Shown here: piece after piece, positions 20,601-29,466 of the stretch
Layout: the number at the start of each line of letters is the position of its first letter
How positions within the stretch are numbered: the stretch's first letter is position 1
Assembly: GCF_003332275.1 (NCBI RefSeq)
Contig: NZ_QOVA01000006.1
Coordinates: 116,009 to 180,008, forward strand
DNA length: 64,000 nucleotides
From: Edaphovirga cremea
GTDB lineage: Bacteria; Pseudomonadota; Gammaproteobacteria; Enterobacterales; Enterobacteriaceae
Direction of reading: 5' to 3'
Translations under genes and position numbers: made by a program
The notes under the pieces: generated by a model
The model's database searches: none
What the model was told of the DNA's origin: nothing
What the model saw: only the letters and a program-made list of their open reading frames with translations

Positions 20601-22086
20601 TACGATGTTGCACAGTACGCTCAACGCCGTCAATACCCTCTGCCAATATGGCCAGACGCTGCTCAGTTACTATGAGCGCGGCGACAACATGGCATTGCAG
20701 GAACAGCAGCAGCAGCAGATGCTGAATATCTCCAGTTTCAACGTCACCTTGCAACAAAACGCCATCGACAGCCTGAAAGCCGAGCAGACCGCCCTGCAAA
20801 CCAGCCGCAACATGGCCGACCAGCGCTACAGCCATTACCTGAATCTGTACAACGAGAATATCTCAAGCTCTGAAAGTGAAGCCATGGATAAGATGACGGA
20901 TTCAGGCCGGAATAAAACGGCGGGTAGCCCGTTAATCACGGCCGCTGGCGTAACGAATATGATACCGAATATTTTTGGTATGTCCGTTGGCGGCTCCGTC
21001 TGGGGTTCTGCGTTAACGGCTTCCGGCCTCGTACTGGAAATCTCGGCAGGGATCAGTCAAACCGACGCACAACGCATGAATACTTCAGAAGGGTATCGTC
21101 GTCGCCGTGAAGAGTGGCAGATCCAATACCAACAGGCGCAATCCGAAATGGCGGTGATCGATAAACAAGCTGATGCGCTGACGATCCGCCAGACAGCGGC
21201 GCAAAACGCGTTGCAGCAGGCCCAGGCTCAGCAGAGTGATTTGCAGACCAACCTCAGCTTTATGAAGAGCCGGTTTACCCAGGCTGCTCTGTATACCTGG
21301 CTGAACGGGCAACTGTCTGCGCTTTACTATCAGGCCTATGACGCGGTGCTTTCACTGTGCCTGAGTACCCAGGCCTGCTGGCAGTACGAGTTGGGCGACG
21401 TCACGACCCAGTTCATCCAGACGGGTGCCTGGAATGACAGCTATCACGGTCTGCTGGCGGGTGAAACCCTGCAACTCAGCCTGATCCAGATGGAGTCTGC
21501 CTGGTTGAGCCGCAACCAGCGCCGGTTTGAATTGACCAAATCCGTGTCGTTGAAAGCCCTCGACCCTACCTCTTTTACTGCGTTGATTTCCAGCGGAACG
21601 ATCGCGTTCTCATTGTCTGAACATGCCTTTGATGAGGATTATCCCGGCCACTATCTGCGCCAGATCAAAGCCGTGACGGTGACATTGCCAACGCTGGTGG
21701 GTGCCTATCAGGACATCGCTGCGACCCTGACCCAGAGCAGCAGTTCCACCCTGCTGAAGGCAGATATGGAAGGGGTGACCTACCTGAACGACAGCACAAA
21801 AGGAAAATCCACCAACATTCTGGTTAACCCCCGGGCTTCGCAGCAGATCACCCTGTCAAGCGGCATAAATGACAGCGGTCTGTTCGAACTTAATTTCGGT
21901 GACGAACGTTATCTGCCGTTTGAGGGCACCGGCGCGATTTCAACCTGGCAGTTGGACTTCCCGTTCGATACTGACGATCACAAGGCGATCCTCAACAACC
22001 TCAATGACGTGATTGTCACTATCTACTACACCGCCCTGTACGGTGGCAGCAGCTTTGAATCGGACGTAATCACCACATTGGCCTAA
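17671..22086 (+). CDS. Tc toxin TcaB-like A subunit (second copy, with large insertion)
   Basis: The protein has 1471 residues from the ATG at 17671 after AAGGAG. It is a more diverged paralogue of the preceding TcaB-like protein, with the same order of blocks (SYYLGQYVP, YYWRSLDMSQ, GLYFWEMFFHMPYLVAW, heptad-rich channel segment, RYLPFEGTGAISTW). It is about 250 residues longer because the region between about residues 260 and 636 (18450-19580) is replaced by unrelated sequence. That insert is visibly AT-rich compared with the flanks and has extended beta-like, Gly/Asp/Asn-rich sequence, so it may be a swapped receptor-binding or surface domain. Binding to the downstream TcB protein is inferred from the family. 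Confidence 0.87.
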   Translation: MSNLDNQLNESYRTALLSYYLGQYVPNSQDTTLSTLVTTPEDVYEYLLIDPLVSNEVTTSRVAQAMSSIQQYINGISFNMEPGYSTSYLDLTQWKAGASQYDVWAGEVELDTYPEDYLDPTLRSTKTTLFTDMETVLNQNQINADTAQNTVMNYLSEFEEVANLEIVSGYMHNEDNTTPNQTTAMYYFLGRTRSTPYTYYWRSLDMSQNVSNVVALGAWSEWKEITLSLAQDNIVATIRPVIYNNRLYISWFERDTVGMEGETQASPQSGTDIIRLSAYIAYLRFDDSWSSPQCIDSILSNDYTRVIDPSGVVTGGIIQSELFGSNVIDKLYSVATYYYSGDANKEMLYVSIFTESTVENVQYDAYEIGINNWGDRAYFGTTMLNAYYPSYSGGKQLVVQYESGHSTDTAIQDVTPGETGGDNNDFFLTEIGILYPFSVTLDNNDTVNISVNILTNQGFTRCGTFHTNFFSGPNYTDFAFNGSWDVFSSDTESKVRNDTAPSNIPFTLYDKNNNAISYPSIQSRVSSPFPLDDGDTCWMKIDNPDYKSDVAPLTELTFYPNEACAYNGEWGVDLITKVISTSTSSTDQTFSFSVPAPLDNGDLTITYGGNVIENNATTATAWRSYTITFASGSPIYSPTITTIANTNGLGTAEYLQFDGSTLEPIRLNTLFAKELINKASVSIDNLLTWDTQMMQEPSLTDASQSVPMDFNGANGLYFWEMFFHMPYLVAWRLNQEQQYDDAQTWLNYIFDPSALARGTETDGTVVDYWNVRPLVELPQGESQADANQGATDPDLIAVADPTHYQKAIFMAYVGNIIDNADSDYRLLTNDGLSEAKLRYCQAKDLLGPRPDVQLVNQWKPDTLANVAGTTNVAMRQYEQQVEDNLVAAPGVSYAAQTVGDNPNFLSPLNTQLLNYWDLIDSRLYNLRHNLSIDGTPMTIPLYAAPVNPTVLMQSAQSGSLTSSAAVLSATIPPCRFNTMLHSTLNAVNTLCQYGQTLLSYYERGDNMALQEQQQQQMLNISSFNVTLQQNAIDSLKAEQTALQTSRNMADQRYSHYLNLYNENISSSESEAMDKMTDSGRNKTAGSPLITAAGVTNMIPNIFGMSVGGSVWGSALTASGLVLEISAGISQTDAQRMNTSEGYRRRREEWQIQYQQAQSEMAVIDKQADALTIRQTAAQNALQQAQAQQSDLQTNLSFMKSRFTQAALYTWLNGQLSALYYQAYDAVLSLCLSTQACWQYELGDVTTQFIQTGAWNDSYHGLLAGETLQLSLIQMESAWLSRNQRRFELTKSVSLKALDPTSFTALISSGTIAFSLSEHAFDEDYPGHYLRQIKAVTVTLPTLVGAYQDIAATLTQSSSSTLLKADMEGVTYLNDSTKGKSTNILVNPRASQQITLSSGINDSGLFELNFGDERYLPFEGTGAISTWQLDFPFDTDDHKAILNNLNDVIVTIYYTALYGGSSFESDVITTLA

Positions 22087-22103
22087 CCCTTTTATTTTTA
22101 TCA

Positions 22104-22125
22104 GCCCCGGCGGTAGCGTCGGGGC
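22104..22125 (+). other. Intercistronic stem-loop before TcB gene
   Basis: GCCCCGGCG (22104-22112) pairs with CGTCGGGGC (22117-22125), a 9-bp stem with one G-U pair and loop GTAG. AGGAG overlaps its 3' side and the next ATG is at 22138. A T-rich stretch lies upstream of it, not after it. Confidence 0.6.
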
Positions 22126-22137
22126 AGGAGATGTAAC

Positions 22138-25100
22138 ATGAAACAAAGCTCTCAATCCTCGGTCAACTTCACTGCACCCTCTCTGCCAAAAGGCGGCGGC
22201 GCAATTCAAGGGATGGGGGAATCGGTTGGACAGGCGGGTCCTACCGGTATGTCAAGCATGAGCCTGCCACTGCCGATTTCCGCCGGGCGCGGCGTTGCCC
22301 CTTCGCTCGGACTCAACTATAGCAGTGGCGGCGGCAACGGTGTTTTCGGCCTCGGTTGGTACTGTGGCACGATGTCGATAAGCAGGCGCACCAGCCACGG
22401 CGTGCCTAAATATGATAATAATGATGAATTCCTTGGCCCTGACGGAGAAGTGCTGGTTATGGTCACCCCCACCTCTGCCGAGCCCAATCCGGTTATGGGC
22501 TGCAATACCTATGGCACTAAAGGTCTCGGTGATACCTACACCGTCACGCGTTACATGCCGCGCATTGAAGGCGGTTTCAACCGGCTGGAATATTGGCTTG
22601 GCGCGAAAGGCGGTGATTTCTGGCTGTTGCACGGCAATGACGGCACCTTGCATATGCTGGGCAAAACCAGCAATGCAAAATTGGCCGATCCACTGGATAC
22701 CACGCATACTGCCGTCTGGATGTTGGAAGAGTCCGTAACGCCGACCGGTGAGCATATTTACTACCAATACACGCCAGAGAATGGGGATAATTTAGGGGAT
22801 GGGGATACCGGTCGCGATCAGTCAGCCAAACGTTATCTCACGGCGGTGCAATACGGTAATGCGGCCTATGCGGCCGATCTCTATCTGTGGGATGACACGC
22901 CAGCGTTCCCAATCTGGTATTTTACGCTGATTTTTGACTATGGCGAACGCGGCGTCGAAGAGACGCCCCCCCCACCGTTTATTGCCACCGACACATGGTC
23001 ACGGCGCGCAGATCCGTTCTCCAGCTACGCCTATGGTTTTGAGGTCCGCACCTATCGGTTATGTCGGCAGGTGTTGATGTTCCATAATTTTCCTGATGAA
23101 CTCACCGATGACAATACGCTGGTCGCCAGACTGCTGCTTGAATACGACGAGACCGCTACGCTCACCACGCTGACCTCGGCCAAACATGTCGCCTACGAGC
23201 CTGACGCCAGCGATACCTTGCAAGAAATGCCCCCGCTTGACATCGGCTACAGCCCGTTTGCGTTAAACGAGAGCAGTACCTGGCAGACGATGGACCCAAT
23301 GTCGGGCCTGAATGACGGGCAACGCTACCAACTGATTGATCTCTATGGCGAAGGCTTACCCGGCATCTTGTATCGTACCGGCAATCAATGGCGCTATCGC
23401 TCGCCCATCAGGGATGTCACGAAGGGGGGCGACGCCGTCACTTACAGCGACTGGGAGATTCTCGCGCAGGTTCCCGCCATGCAGGGCGTGCGCAGTATGC
23501 TGATGGATATAACGGGCGACGGGCATCTGGACTGGCTGGTTACCCAGCCGGGAATGTCAGGCTTCTTTACCCTCAATTCAGATAAAAGCTGGGGAAATTT
23601 CACCCCATTCAGCGCCCTGCCTACCGAGTTTTTCCATCCCCAGGCGCAGTTTGCCCAATTGATGGGCAGCGGTCTGGCGGATCTGGCGATGATTGGCCCG
23701 AAAAGTGTCAGGGTCTACGCCAATCAGGGCACAGGTTTCAGCATGGGGCTGGATGTCGATCAGGCTGATGACATTATTCTGCCGGTAGCAGGTCGCGATG
23801 CAAGGGAACTGGTCGCATTTGCCGACATATTGGGTTCAGGCCAGGCGCATCTGGTGAAAGTTCGTTACAATAGCGTGACCTGCTGGCCAAACCTCGGTAA
23901 TGGCAAGTTCGGTTCACCGATCGATATTCCTTTACCTGCCGATATTGATACGCAGACGGCATTCAATCCTGACCAGCTGTTTTTCGCTGACATTGACGGT
24001 TCCGGCACCGTGGATCTGCTGTATGCAACAAAAAGCAGTATCGCGATTTATCAGAACCAGTCAGGCAACAGCTTCACTAAATTGACGGATCTCGATCTGC
24101 CGGCTGGCGTGACGTATGACCGGTTATGCCAGATCACCCTGGCGGATGTACAGGGCAACGGCACCTCAAATCTGGTTCTGAGCGTGCCCTACATGACCCC
24201 TGCGCACTATATTTATTCATTCAGCGCCGACAAACCCTATCTGCTCAATACTGTCAGCAACAATTTAGGGGCCACCCACCAGCTCAGTTACCGCAGTTCT
24301 GCACAGGAGTGGCTGGATGAAAAAAGTGCCAATGCAGAGGCGATCCCGGCATTGCCTTTCGCCATGCATCTGTTGACCCAAACGGTCACCACGGATGAAA
24401 TTACAGGCAACACCCTGAGCCAAAGCTATCTGTATCGTGCCGGGGTATACGACGGCAAAGAGCGTGAGTTCCGTGGCTTTGGCTATGTTGAATCACAAGA
24501 CACCAACCATGAGGCCGTTGGCAGTGTGGGCACTCCGCTTGCCGCAGCCTCGTTGACTAAAAGCTGGTTCCACTGTGGCCGTGAAGGGGATGAAAGCGCA
24601 CTGTTTGGCACGCCATTCGCGTTGGATTCTGCAGCCTACACACTCCAGTCGACCTTCTTGTCCACCTATGACACCACGACAGGGATGGATGTCGCCATTG
24701 ATCCACTGAGCGATACCGACAAGTGGTGGATGTATCGATCGTTAAAAGGCGCGACGCTACGCAGCGAACTCTATGGTCTGGATGATACAAGTGATTCAAC
24801 AGATGAAGGGTTGCCGTACAGTTGCAGTTATAACCGCATGCATGTACGACTGGTGCAGGCTGGCTCCACCACAGTACTGCCTGTTGTGATGTCAGATGTG
24901 CTGGAACAAATTAGCTACAATTATGAACGCGTTAGCGTTGTACCCGCGCCGACGGAGCCGCATGAACTGACGGCGACGACAGGCTTTGATCCTCTCATTG
25001 CCCATCAGGTCACGTTGCAGAAAGATCAGTATGGCGCTGGGCTATGGAGTGTTGCTGTCGCCTACCCTCGCCGTCAGGGTCAAACGCTCGATCCTTGCCC

Positions 25101-26691
25101 AGAAAATCTGCCATCAACCAGTTGGGCAAGTAGCTACGACGATCAACAGAATGTGGTGCGTATCTATGAAAGCCTGGCGAGCGTGATACATCTCGATGAA
25201 CCGCAAGGCTGGCGTCTCGGGTTACCCGATCAGCAGCGGGCAAATCAGTTGGTCCTTGATTCGATCCCTACAGGTGGCATCAGTTATGAAAGTTTGATCG
25301 ATCCCAATGGTCCGTTAAGTTCAACGGCAACCCGCTATTTCGCCGGACAGAGTGAAGTGGTTTATCAGCCTACGCCACCCAATCTGCTGGCGTTGGTTGA
25401 TCACACTTGCAGTGCGGTGCTGGATGCCCCTTCCCTGGAGGCTTATAAAGATATTACGATCCCTACTGACTATGCCTTTGACCAGATCGGTTACGTAAAG
25501 AGTAGCTATGTGCTTGAAAAAGCAGCCACCTCGGGTGACCTGTGGAGTGTTGAAAGTGGTTTCACCACCTACGCAGATGAGTCACAATTCTTCCGTCCAC
25601 TCACCATGCAAAATACGAAGCTAACGGGTGTAACAACCGTCACCTATGACAGCTATACGATCGGTGTACTGACACAAACCGATGCTGTGGGGAATAAAAT
25701 CTCGGCTGTTTATGACTACCGTTTCCTCGCGCCGTGGCAAGTGGTGGATATCAATGGCAACACCTCAGAAGTTCAATTGGATGCGTTGGGTCGCGCAGTA
25801 GGCAGTAGTTTTTATGGTACAGAGAATGGCGTTGCCGTTGGGTTTAACCCCGTGAGTGATTACCCGGTGTCACCGTCATTGACCGTTGCTGATGCAATTA
25901 CCTCCGCAGTGGCCGTCGATTACAAACAATACATTGCCGCAATCAACATTACTGACCTCTTCAGTTGGATGGGTCAGGTAAGCCCGGAGCAACTGAGTAG
26001 CCAGAAAAAGGTGGCAACCGAACTTTGGCAGCTATTGATTGATCACCGCATGATTACCCCTTCGGGATATATCCGCGCCGCTGGCCGCAATTGGGCACGG
26101 GATCCTGAAAGCAATCTTGCGATCAATCCTGAACTGGCACCCTTGCTGGCAGATACGGGAGGTATGCCAGTCAATGCCGTTTCCCTGGTGGCCGATAATT
26201 ATCCAGATCCAAACGTTGCTCAGCAGACGCATATCAGCGTCAGCTACAGCGACGGTTTTGGCCGGGTATTGCAGCAATGTGCCAGGGTGGCTGCGGGACC
26301 TAACCAGTTTAGCCGCAACAGCAGCGGTAATGTCACGCCTGACACCAGCAATGTTGATCCACGCTGGGCGGTCTCAGGTCGCGTTGAGTATGATAATAAA
26401 GGTCAGGTGGTTCGCGCTTACCAACCTTTCTTTGTTAATGATTGGCAGTATGTAATTGACAGTTCCCTGGTTACCAACGGCTACAGCGATACAAATTACT
26501 ATGATGCCCTGGGACGCAACACGCATACCGTCACTGCCTTAATGAATCCTGATAGAAATCAAGGTTATGTCCGCAGAATGACGTATTACCCCTGGTTTAC
26601 GGTCGCAGAAGATGAGAACGATACCATCGGTATCGAAGATCTGACCCTCGCGGCTAAAAACATTATGCCAGGTTCCACAACCAGGCATTAA
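22138..26691 (+). CDS. Tc toxin B subunit (TcaC/TcdB-like, SpvB domain)
   Basis: The protein has 1517 residues, close to the usual length of TcaC/TcdB proteins (about 1480-1500). The N-terminal SpvB-type domain is clear: MSLPLPISAGRGVAPSLGLNY and the Gly-rich block before SRRTSHGVP. FG-GAP/VCBS-like beta-propeller repeats follow at about residues 400-700 (DITGDGHLDWLV, ADIDGSGTVDLLY). The mid-protein TcB regions continue to a C-terminus ending YYPWFTVAEDEND. TcB is the linker whose propeller docks on the TcA channel and which forms half of the cocoon holding the TcC toxin. No Rhs core or hypervariable toxin end is fused to it, so a separate TcC is required. It is the last gene of the tc cluster and is followed by a terminator. 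Confidence 0.9.
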   Translation: MKQSSQSSVNFTAPSLPKGGGAIQGMGESVGQAGPTGMSSMSLPLPISAGRGVAPSLGLNYSSGGGNGVFGLGWYCGTMSISRRTSHGVPKYDNNDEFLGPDGEVLVMVTPTSAEPNPVMGCNTYGTKGLGDTYTVTRYMPRIEGGFNRLEYWLGAKGGDFWLLHGNDGTLHMLGKTSNAKLADPLDTTHTAVWMLEESVTPTGEHIYYQYTPENGDNLGDGDTGRDQSAKRYLTAVQYGNAAYAADLYLWDDTPAFPIWYFTLIFDYGERGVEETPPPPFIATDTWSRRADPFSSYAYGFEVRTYRLCRQVLMFHNFPDELTDDNTLVARLLLEYDETATLTTLTSAKHVAYEPDASDTLQEMPPLDIGYSPFALNESSTWQTMDPMSGLNDGQRYQLIDLYGEGLPGILYRTGNQWRYRSPIRDVTKGGDAVTYSDWEILAQVPAMQGVRSMLMDITGDGHLDWLVTQPGMSGFFTLNSDKSWGNFTPFSALPTEFFHPQAQFAQLMGSGLADLAMIGPKSVRVYANQGTGFSMGLDVDQADDIILPVAGRDARELVAFADILGSGQAHLVKVRYNSVTCWPNLGNGKFGSPIDIPLPADIDTQTAFNPDQLFFADIDGSGTVDLLYATKSSIAIYQNQSGNSFTKLTDLDLPAGVTYDRLCQITLADVQGNGTSNLVLSVPYMTPAHYIYSFSADKPYLLNTVSNNLGATHQLSYRSSAQEWLDEKSANAEAIPALPFAMHLLTQTVTTDEITGNTLSQSYLYRAGVYDGKEREFRGFGYVESQDTNHEAVGSVGTPLAAASLTKSWFHCGREGDESALFGTPFALDSAAYTLQSTFLSTYDTTTGMDVAIDPLSDTDKWWMYRSLKGATLRSELYGLDDTSDSTDEGLPYSCSYNRMHVRLVQAGSTTVLPVVMSDVLEQISYNYERVSVVPAPTEPHELTATTGFDPLIAHQVTLQKDQYGAGLWSVAVAYPRRQGQTLDPCPENLPSTSWASSYDDQQNVVRIYESLASVIHLDEPQGWRLGLPDQQRANQLVLDSIPTGGISYESLIDPNGPLSSTATRYFAGQSEVVYQPTPPNLLALVDHTCSAVLDAPSLEAYKDITIPTDYAFDQIGYVKSSYVLEKAATSGDLWSVESGFTTYADESQFFRPLTMQNTKLTGVTTVTYDSYTIGVLTQTDAVGNKISAVYDYRFLAPWQVVDINGNTSEVQLDALGRAVGSSFYGTENGVAVGFNPVSDYPVSPSLTVADAITSAVAVDYKQYIAAINITDLFSWMGQVSPEQLSSQKKVATELWQLLIDHRMITPSGYIRAAGRNWARDPESNLAINPELAPLLADTGGMPVNAVSLVADNYPDPNVAQQTHISVSYSDGFGRVLQQCARVAAGPNQFSRNSSGNVTPDTSNVDPRWAVSGRVEYDNKGQVVRAYQPFFVNDWQYVIDSSLVTNGYSDTNYYDALGRNTHTVTALMNPDRNQGYVRRMTYYPWFTVAEDENDTIGIEDLTLAAKNIMPGSTTRH

Positions 26692-26715
26692 AATCAGTTC
26701 GCGCAGTCAAACACG

Positions 26716-26745
26716 AAGGCCACAGAAAAAGTCTGTGGCCTTTTT
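26716..26745 (+). terminator. Terminator of the tc operon
   Basis: GGCCACAGA (26718-26726) and TCTGTGGCC (26732-26740) form a 9-bp stem, extended by A/T pairs and followed by TTTTT. It lies 25 bases after the TcB stop codon. Confidence 0.85.
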
Positions 26746-26935
26746 AATATAACTGAAACACGATAAAGGTTATTCTTGACATATAATTAACATCAATATA
26801 CAAGGAAGATATATTCATATTAAATATGAGCATTTCCTTATTCATAGTTTAAAATTATTGCTATCACTCTATTACAACGCACCTGAATTATTTATCCTAT
26901 AGTGATTACGTTCAATCAACGTTAGGATAAATAAC

Positions 26936-27160
26936 ATGTTTAAGAAAGTATTATTAGTTGCCATTATTGCAGGTTCTGCCCTGACTTCCGTAGCACAAGC
27001 GGCCGATCAACAAGCAGAGCAGGCAAAAGCCAACTTTGAAAAAACGATGGTTAAACCTTGTGAAGGCAAAAAAGCGGGTGATCAGGTGACTGTTGTAACT
27101 CGCAAAGGAATGTCAGTTTTAGCGACGTGCAAATTAACTGCCATTGTTGATGTGAAATAG
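26936..27160 (+). CDS. Small secreted protein of unknown function
   Basis: The product has 74 residues. A clear signal peptide (MFKKVLLVAIIAGSALTSVAQA, cleavage likely after AQA) is followed by a short charged mature part with two cysteines (KPCEGKK and LATCKL) that could form a disulfide in the periplasm. I do not recognise the family. It has its own AT-rich upstream region (26760-26930) and its own terminator, so it is probably transcribed alone and is not part of the toxin operon. Confidence 0.75.
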   Translation: MFKKVLLVAIIAGSALTSVAQAADQQAEQAKANFEKTMVKPCEGKKAGDQVTVVTRKGMSVLATCKLTAIVDVK

Positions 27161-27170
27161 TTTTACTGTT

Positions 27171-27205
27171 AAAAGCCATCCAAAATCTATTTTTGGATGG
27201 CTTTA
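27171..27205. terminator. Bidirectional terminator
   Basis: AAAGCCATCCAAAA (27172-27185) pairs with TTTTGGATGGCTTT (27191-27204). A and T tracts on both sides let it serve the plus-strand secreted protein and the minus-strand glycosyltransferase that ends at 27271. Confidence 0.8.
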
Positions 27206-27270
27206 CGATATATGACAAATAGCAACAGTTTTCCGGCGACTTATTATTATCGAAGGATAATCCTCGCAAT

Positions 27271-28269
27271 TCAATCCACTGAAAGTCTCAACGGCTGGTG
27301 CCATTTTTTCAGGCGATGCAGCCACAACATCACTTGCCACCCTTGCTTTATCCCGTAAGTGTTCCTCACCATGTCGCTAACGATATCGTGTTGGTAAAAC
27401 TCATGGGCAATCTGTTGCTGCGCCGAACTCTCTGGCTCACGCCGAATGCTATGACAAATCCCCAGCGCCTCTCGGGTAATTTGCCAATGAAACATCGGAA
27501 ATCCTTTGATTTTTTCGCTGTACTGGTCGTTTAACGCAGTCAACATCTTGACAATCTTCATATAGTGACGCTGGTATTCGACGTTAGCCTGCCCAACGCG
27601 AACGCGGTTACTGATCGACCTTTGGTGAATACGTTGTCGATAAAGCGGCGTTGAAAGATATTGTACCCGCTCGGCGTTAAGCATCACCTCAGTGGTCCAG
27701 GGAATATCCTGATGATGCAGCCCTGGCTCAAAGAAGAGATTATTTTTTATAATAAAATCAAGGCGATAAATCGCCAGCCACACCACATGAATAAAACGCT
27801 GTGTCTTTAATGCCCGATTAAAAAAAGTGACGCCATCTATAACACTGGTGCTCTCAAGACGCTTGGGTGGGATGATAGGTGTTAACTCTCCATTGGATTC
27901 CCAATAGCGCTGGCCGTTACATTGCATGACATCCAGCTCGTTCGATTCAGCATGGTTGATGAGTGTTGAATACATCTCAGGTGCCAGAACATCATCAGCA
28001 TCCGGGAATGCAACATACTTACCCCTGGCAATGTTAATACCCGCATTTCGCGCTATTGACACACCAGAGTTAACCTGATCAATGACTGTAATAAAGGTGT
28101 GCTCTTCGCAATAGTGACGCGCTATTTCACCCGACCCATCTGTTGAACCGTCGTTAATAATAATTATTTCAATATTCTTCTCCTTTTGTGCTATTAAGCT
28201 TTCAAGGAATGGAATAAAGAGATTGCCTGCATTATGCAAAGGCACAATAACGCTCAGTATGGGTGTCAT
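27271..28269 (-). CDS. Family 2 glycosyltransferase
   Basis: The 332-residue protein has an N-terminal GT-A fold of the GT2 type: ILSVIVPLHNAGN at the start, the nucleotide-binding IINDGSTDGSGEI at about residues 36-48, and a DADD metal-binding motif (PDADDVLAP) at about residues 90-98. GT2 enzymes transfer a sugar from a nucleotide sugar, often in lipopolysaccharide or capsule synthesis. The acceptor cannot be told from the sequence. It stands alone between the tc operon and the prophage remnant. Confidence 0.85.
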   Translation of the reverse strand: MTPILSVIVPLHNAGNLFIPFLESLIAQKEKNIEIIIINDGSTDGSGEIARHYCEEHTFITVIDQVNSGVSIARNAGINIARGKYVAFPDADDVLAPEMYSTLINHAESNELDVMQCNGQRYWESNGELTPIIPPKRLESTSVIDGVTFFNRALKTQRFIHVVWLAIYRLDFIIKNNLFFEPGLHHQDIPWTTEVMLNAERVQYLSTPLYRQRIHQRSISNRVRVGQANVEYQRHYMKIVKMLTALNDQYSEKIKGFPMFHWQITREALGICHSIRREPESSAQQQIAHEFYQHDIVSDMVRNTYGIKQGWQVMLWLHRLKKWHQPLRLSVD

Positions 28270-28777
28270 AGTTGTTCCAAAAAAGACATAACACTCCCTT
28301 GCATCGTAACCTATTAAAATCGTTAATGTTGCAATTTGAGTTATGCTCCATCACTGCGATTCAAGAACGGTACCGGTGAGATATAAAATTTGATTTTGCT
28401 TAAGTCAAATTTAATCTATAAACAGGAAAAAATCAAGAATTTACCAGAAAAATACTCCCGGAGTGGAATTATAACCCAAAGGTAACACTCATTAAGTGAA
28501 CAATCGTGCATCTAGTTTTATTACCAAAAAATAACATTCGTGTAATATACCAACCTTAACCCACCCCAACCTTCATCGAGTTGGGGTGGTTTTTTTATAA
28601 ATCCTTGAATTACTATTCGGTATATATCCCATTATCTTATTATGATGACATGGAATCAGATAAATTATGGACCTATCAAACTCTCAATCTCATCTTCAAC
28701 AACGCGTTATTTTTGAGGATATAAGCAAGATGTTTTTCCCCTTTGGGTATTCCAGATTTCGGCGGGAGGTATTGAGA
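28270..28777. other. 508-bp AT-rich gap with an orphan terminator
   Basis: No convincing gene is seen. A short plus-strand frame (ATG at 28666, about 47 codons) runs into the lysozyme gene and cannot be supported. The only clear element is the terminator at 28561-28596, which has no protein gene upstream on the same strand, so a small RNA between about 28320 and 28560 is possible. Confidence 0.5.
28561..28596 (+). terminator. Strong orphan intrinsic terminator
   Basis: CCACCCCAAC (28561-28570) and GTTGGGGTGG (28580-28589) form a perfect 10-bp stem followed by seven T. The T-run is on the plus strand, while the neighbouring genes on both sides are on the minus strand. Confidence 0.85.
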
Positions 28778-29251
28778 TTAGAAACTATAGATACCTTCGT
28801 AAGAGCCTGACTTCATCACAGCCGCATGTCGCTGGGCACGTTCAGGCGTTTGCTTCGCCCACGTACTGTTAAGCATCTCGCTTGCCGCAGCATCAAAGTC
28901 ACCACGATTTATCGCGTTCAGCATATTATGAAAACCCGCCAGCCCTTCCACTCCCATTTGATAGGCCATGCTGGTAAGTATGTCTTGACGCGCTTGATTA
29001 CAATGAGGAATTGTCGCTGATATGTCACTGCTCCGGCTCATGGTTAACGTTGTTGAATCCACCAATGACTGCAACCAGGCATCACAGGTTGATTGCGTAA
29101 TATCAAATACGTAATTCCGTAGCGGGGCTCCTTGCGGCCCGATTTTGAAACCGGTACCGACTGTCGGATAACCCAGGCTATCGATATAGGGAGAGAGTTT
29201 TGTTCCTTCCTCTTGCTCAAGCAGAGGAATAATTTCACTTTTCTGATTCAT
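28778..29251 (-). CDS. Phage-type lysozyme (GH24 muramidase, endolysin)
   Basis: The chosen start is the ATG at 29251, which has GGAG seven bases upstream; the reading frame is open further upstream but that part is unlike the family. The 157-residue product has the T4-lysozyme catalytic arrangement E-x8-D-x5-T within EEGTKLSPYIDSLGYPTVG. It would hydrolyse peptidoglycan between MurNAc and GlcNAc. It lies in a prophage remnant. Lysozyme and holin genes also accompany some Yersinia and Photorhabdus tc clusters, so a role in toxin release is possible. It is separated from the tc genes here and on the opposite strand. Confidence 0.8.
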   Translation of the reverse strand: MNQKSEIIPLLEQEEGTKLSPYIDSLGYPTVGTGFKIGPQGAPLRNYVFDITQSTCDAWLQSLVDSTTLTMSRSSDISATIPHCNQARQDILTSMAYQMGVEGLAGFHNMLNAINRGDFDAAASEMLNSTWAKQTPERAQRHAAVMKSGSYEGIYSF

Positions 29252-29466
29252 CGTAAATCTCCAGTTTTGATTTACGATTTTCCCACACGGCAAGGATTGC
29301 ATCACGCGCACGCTCTGCGCCGACGAATTCCATAAAAACACCCATAAAGGATTAAAACAGTTCTTTGAAAAGGGGTCGTCGGCTGGAGTTGGTGCACAAC
29401 AAGCATCTAAACCTGCAAGACAGTTACAGCCTGTGGAATACCCAGAAAGAGTTAGATATCTCGCAT

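Noticed and set aside
13927..22125. Intercistronic hairpins as intrinsic terminators
   Set aside because: None is followed by a T-run, and the ribosome binding site of the next toxin gene follows immediately.
28778..29251. Lysozyme as part of the tc operon
   Set aside because: It is on the opposite strand, 2 kb beyond the operon terminator, and next to other prophage debris; a link to toxin release is kept only as a possibility.
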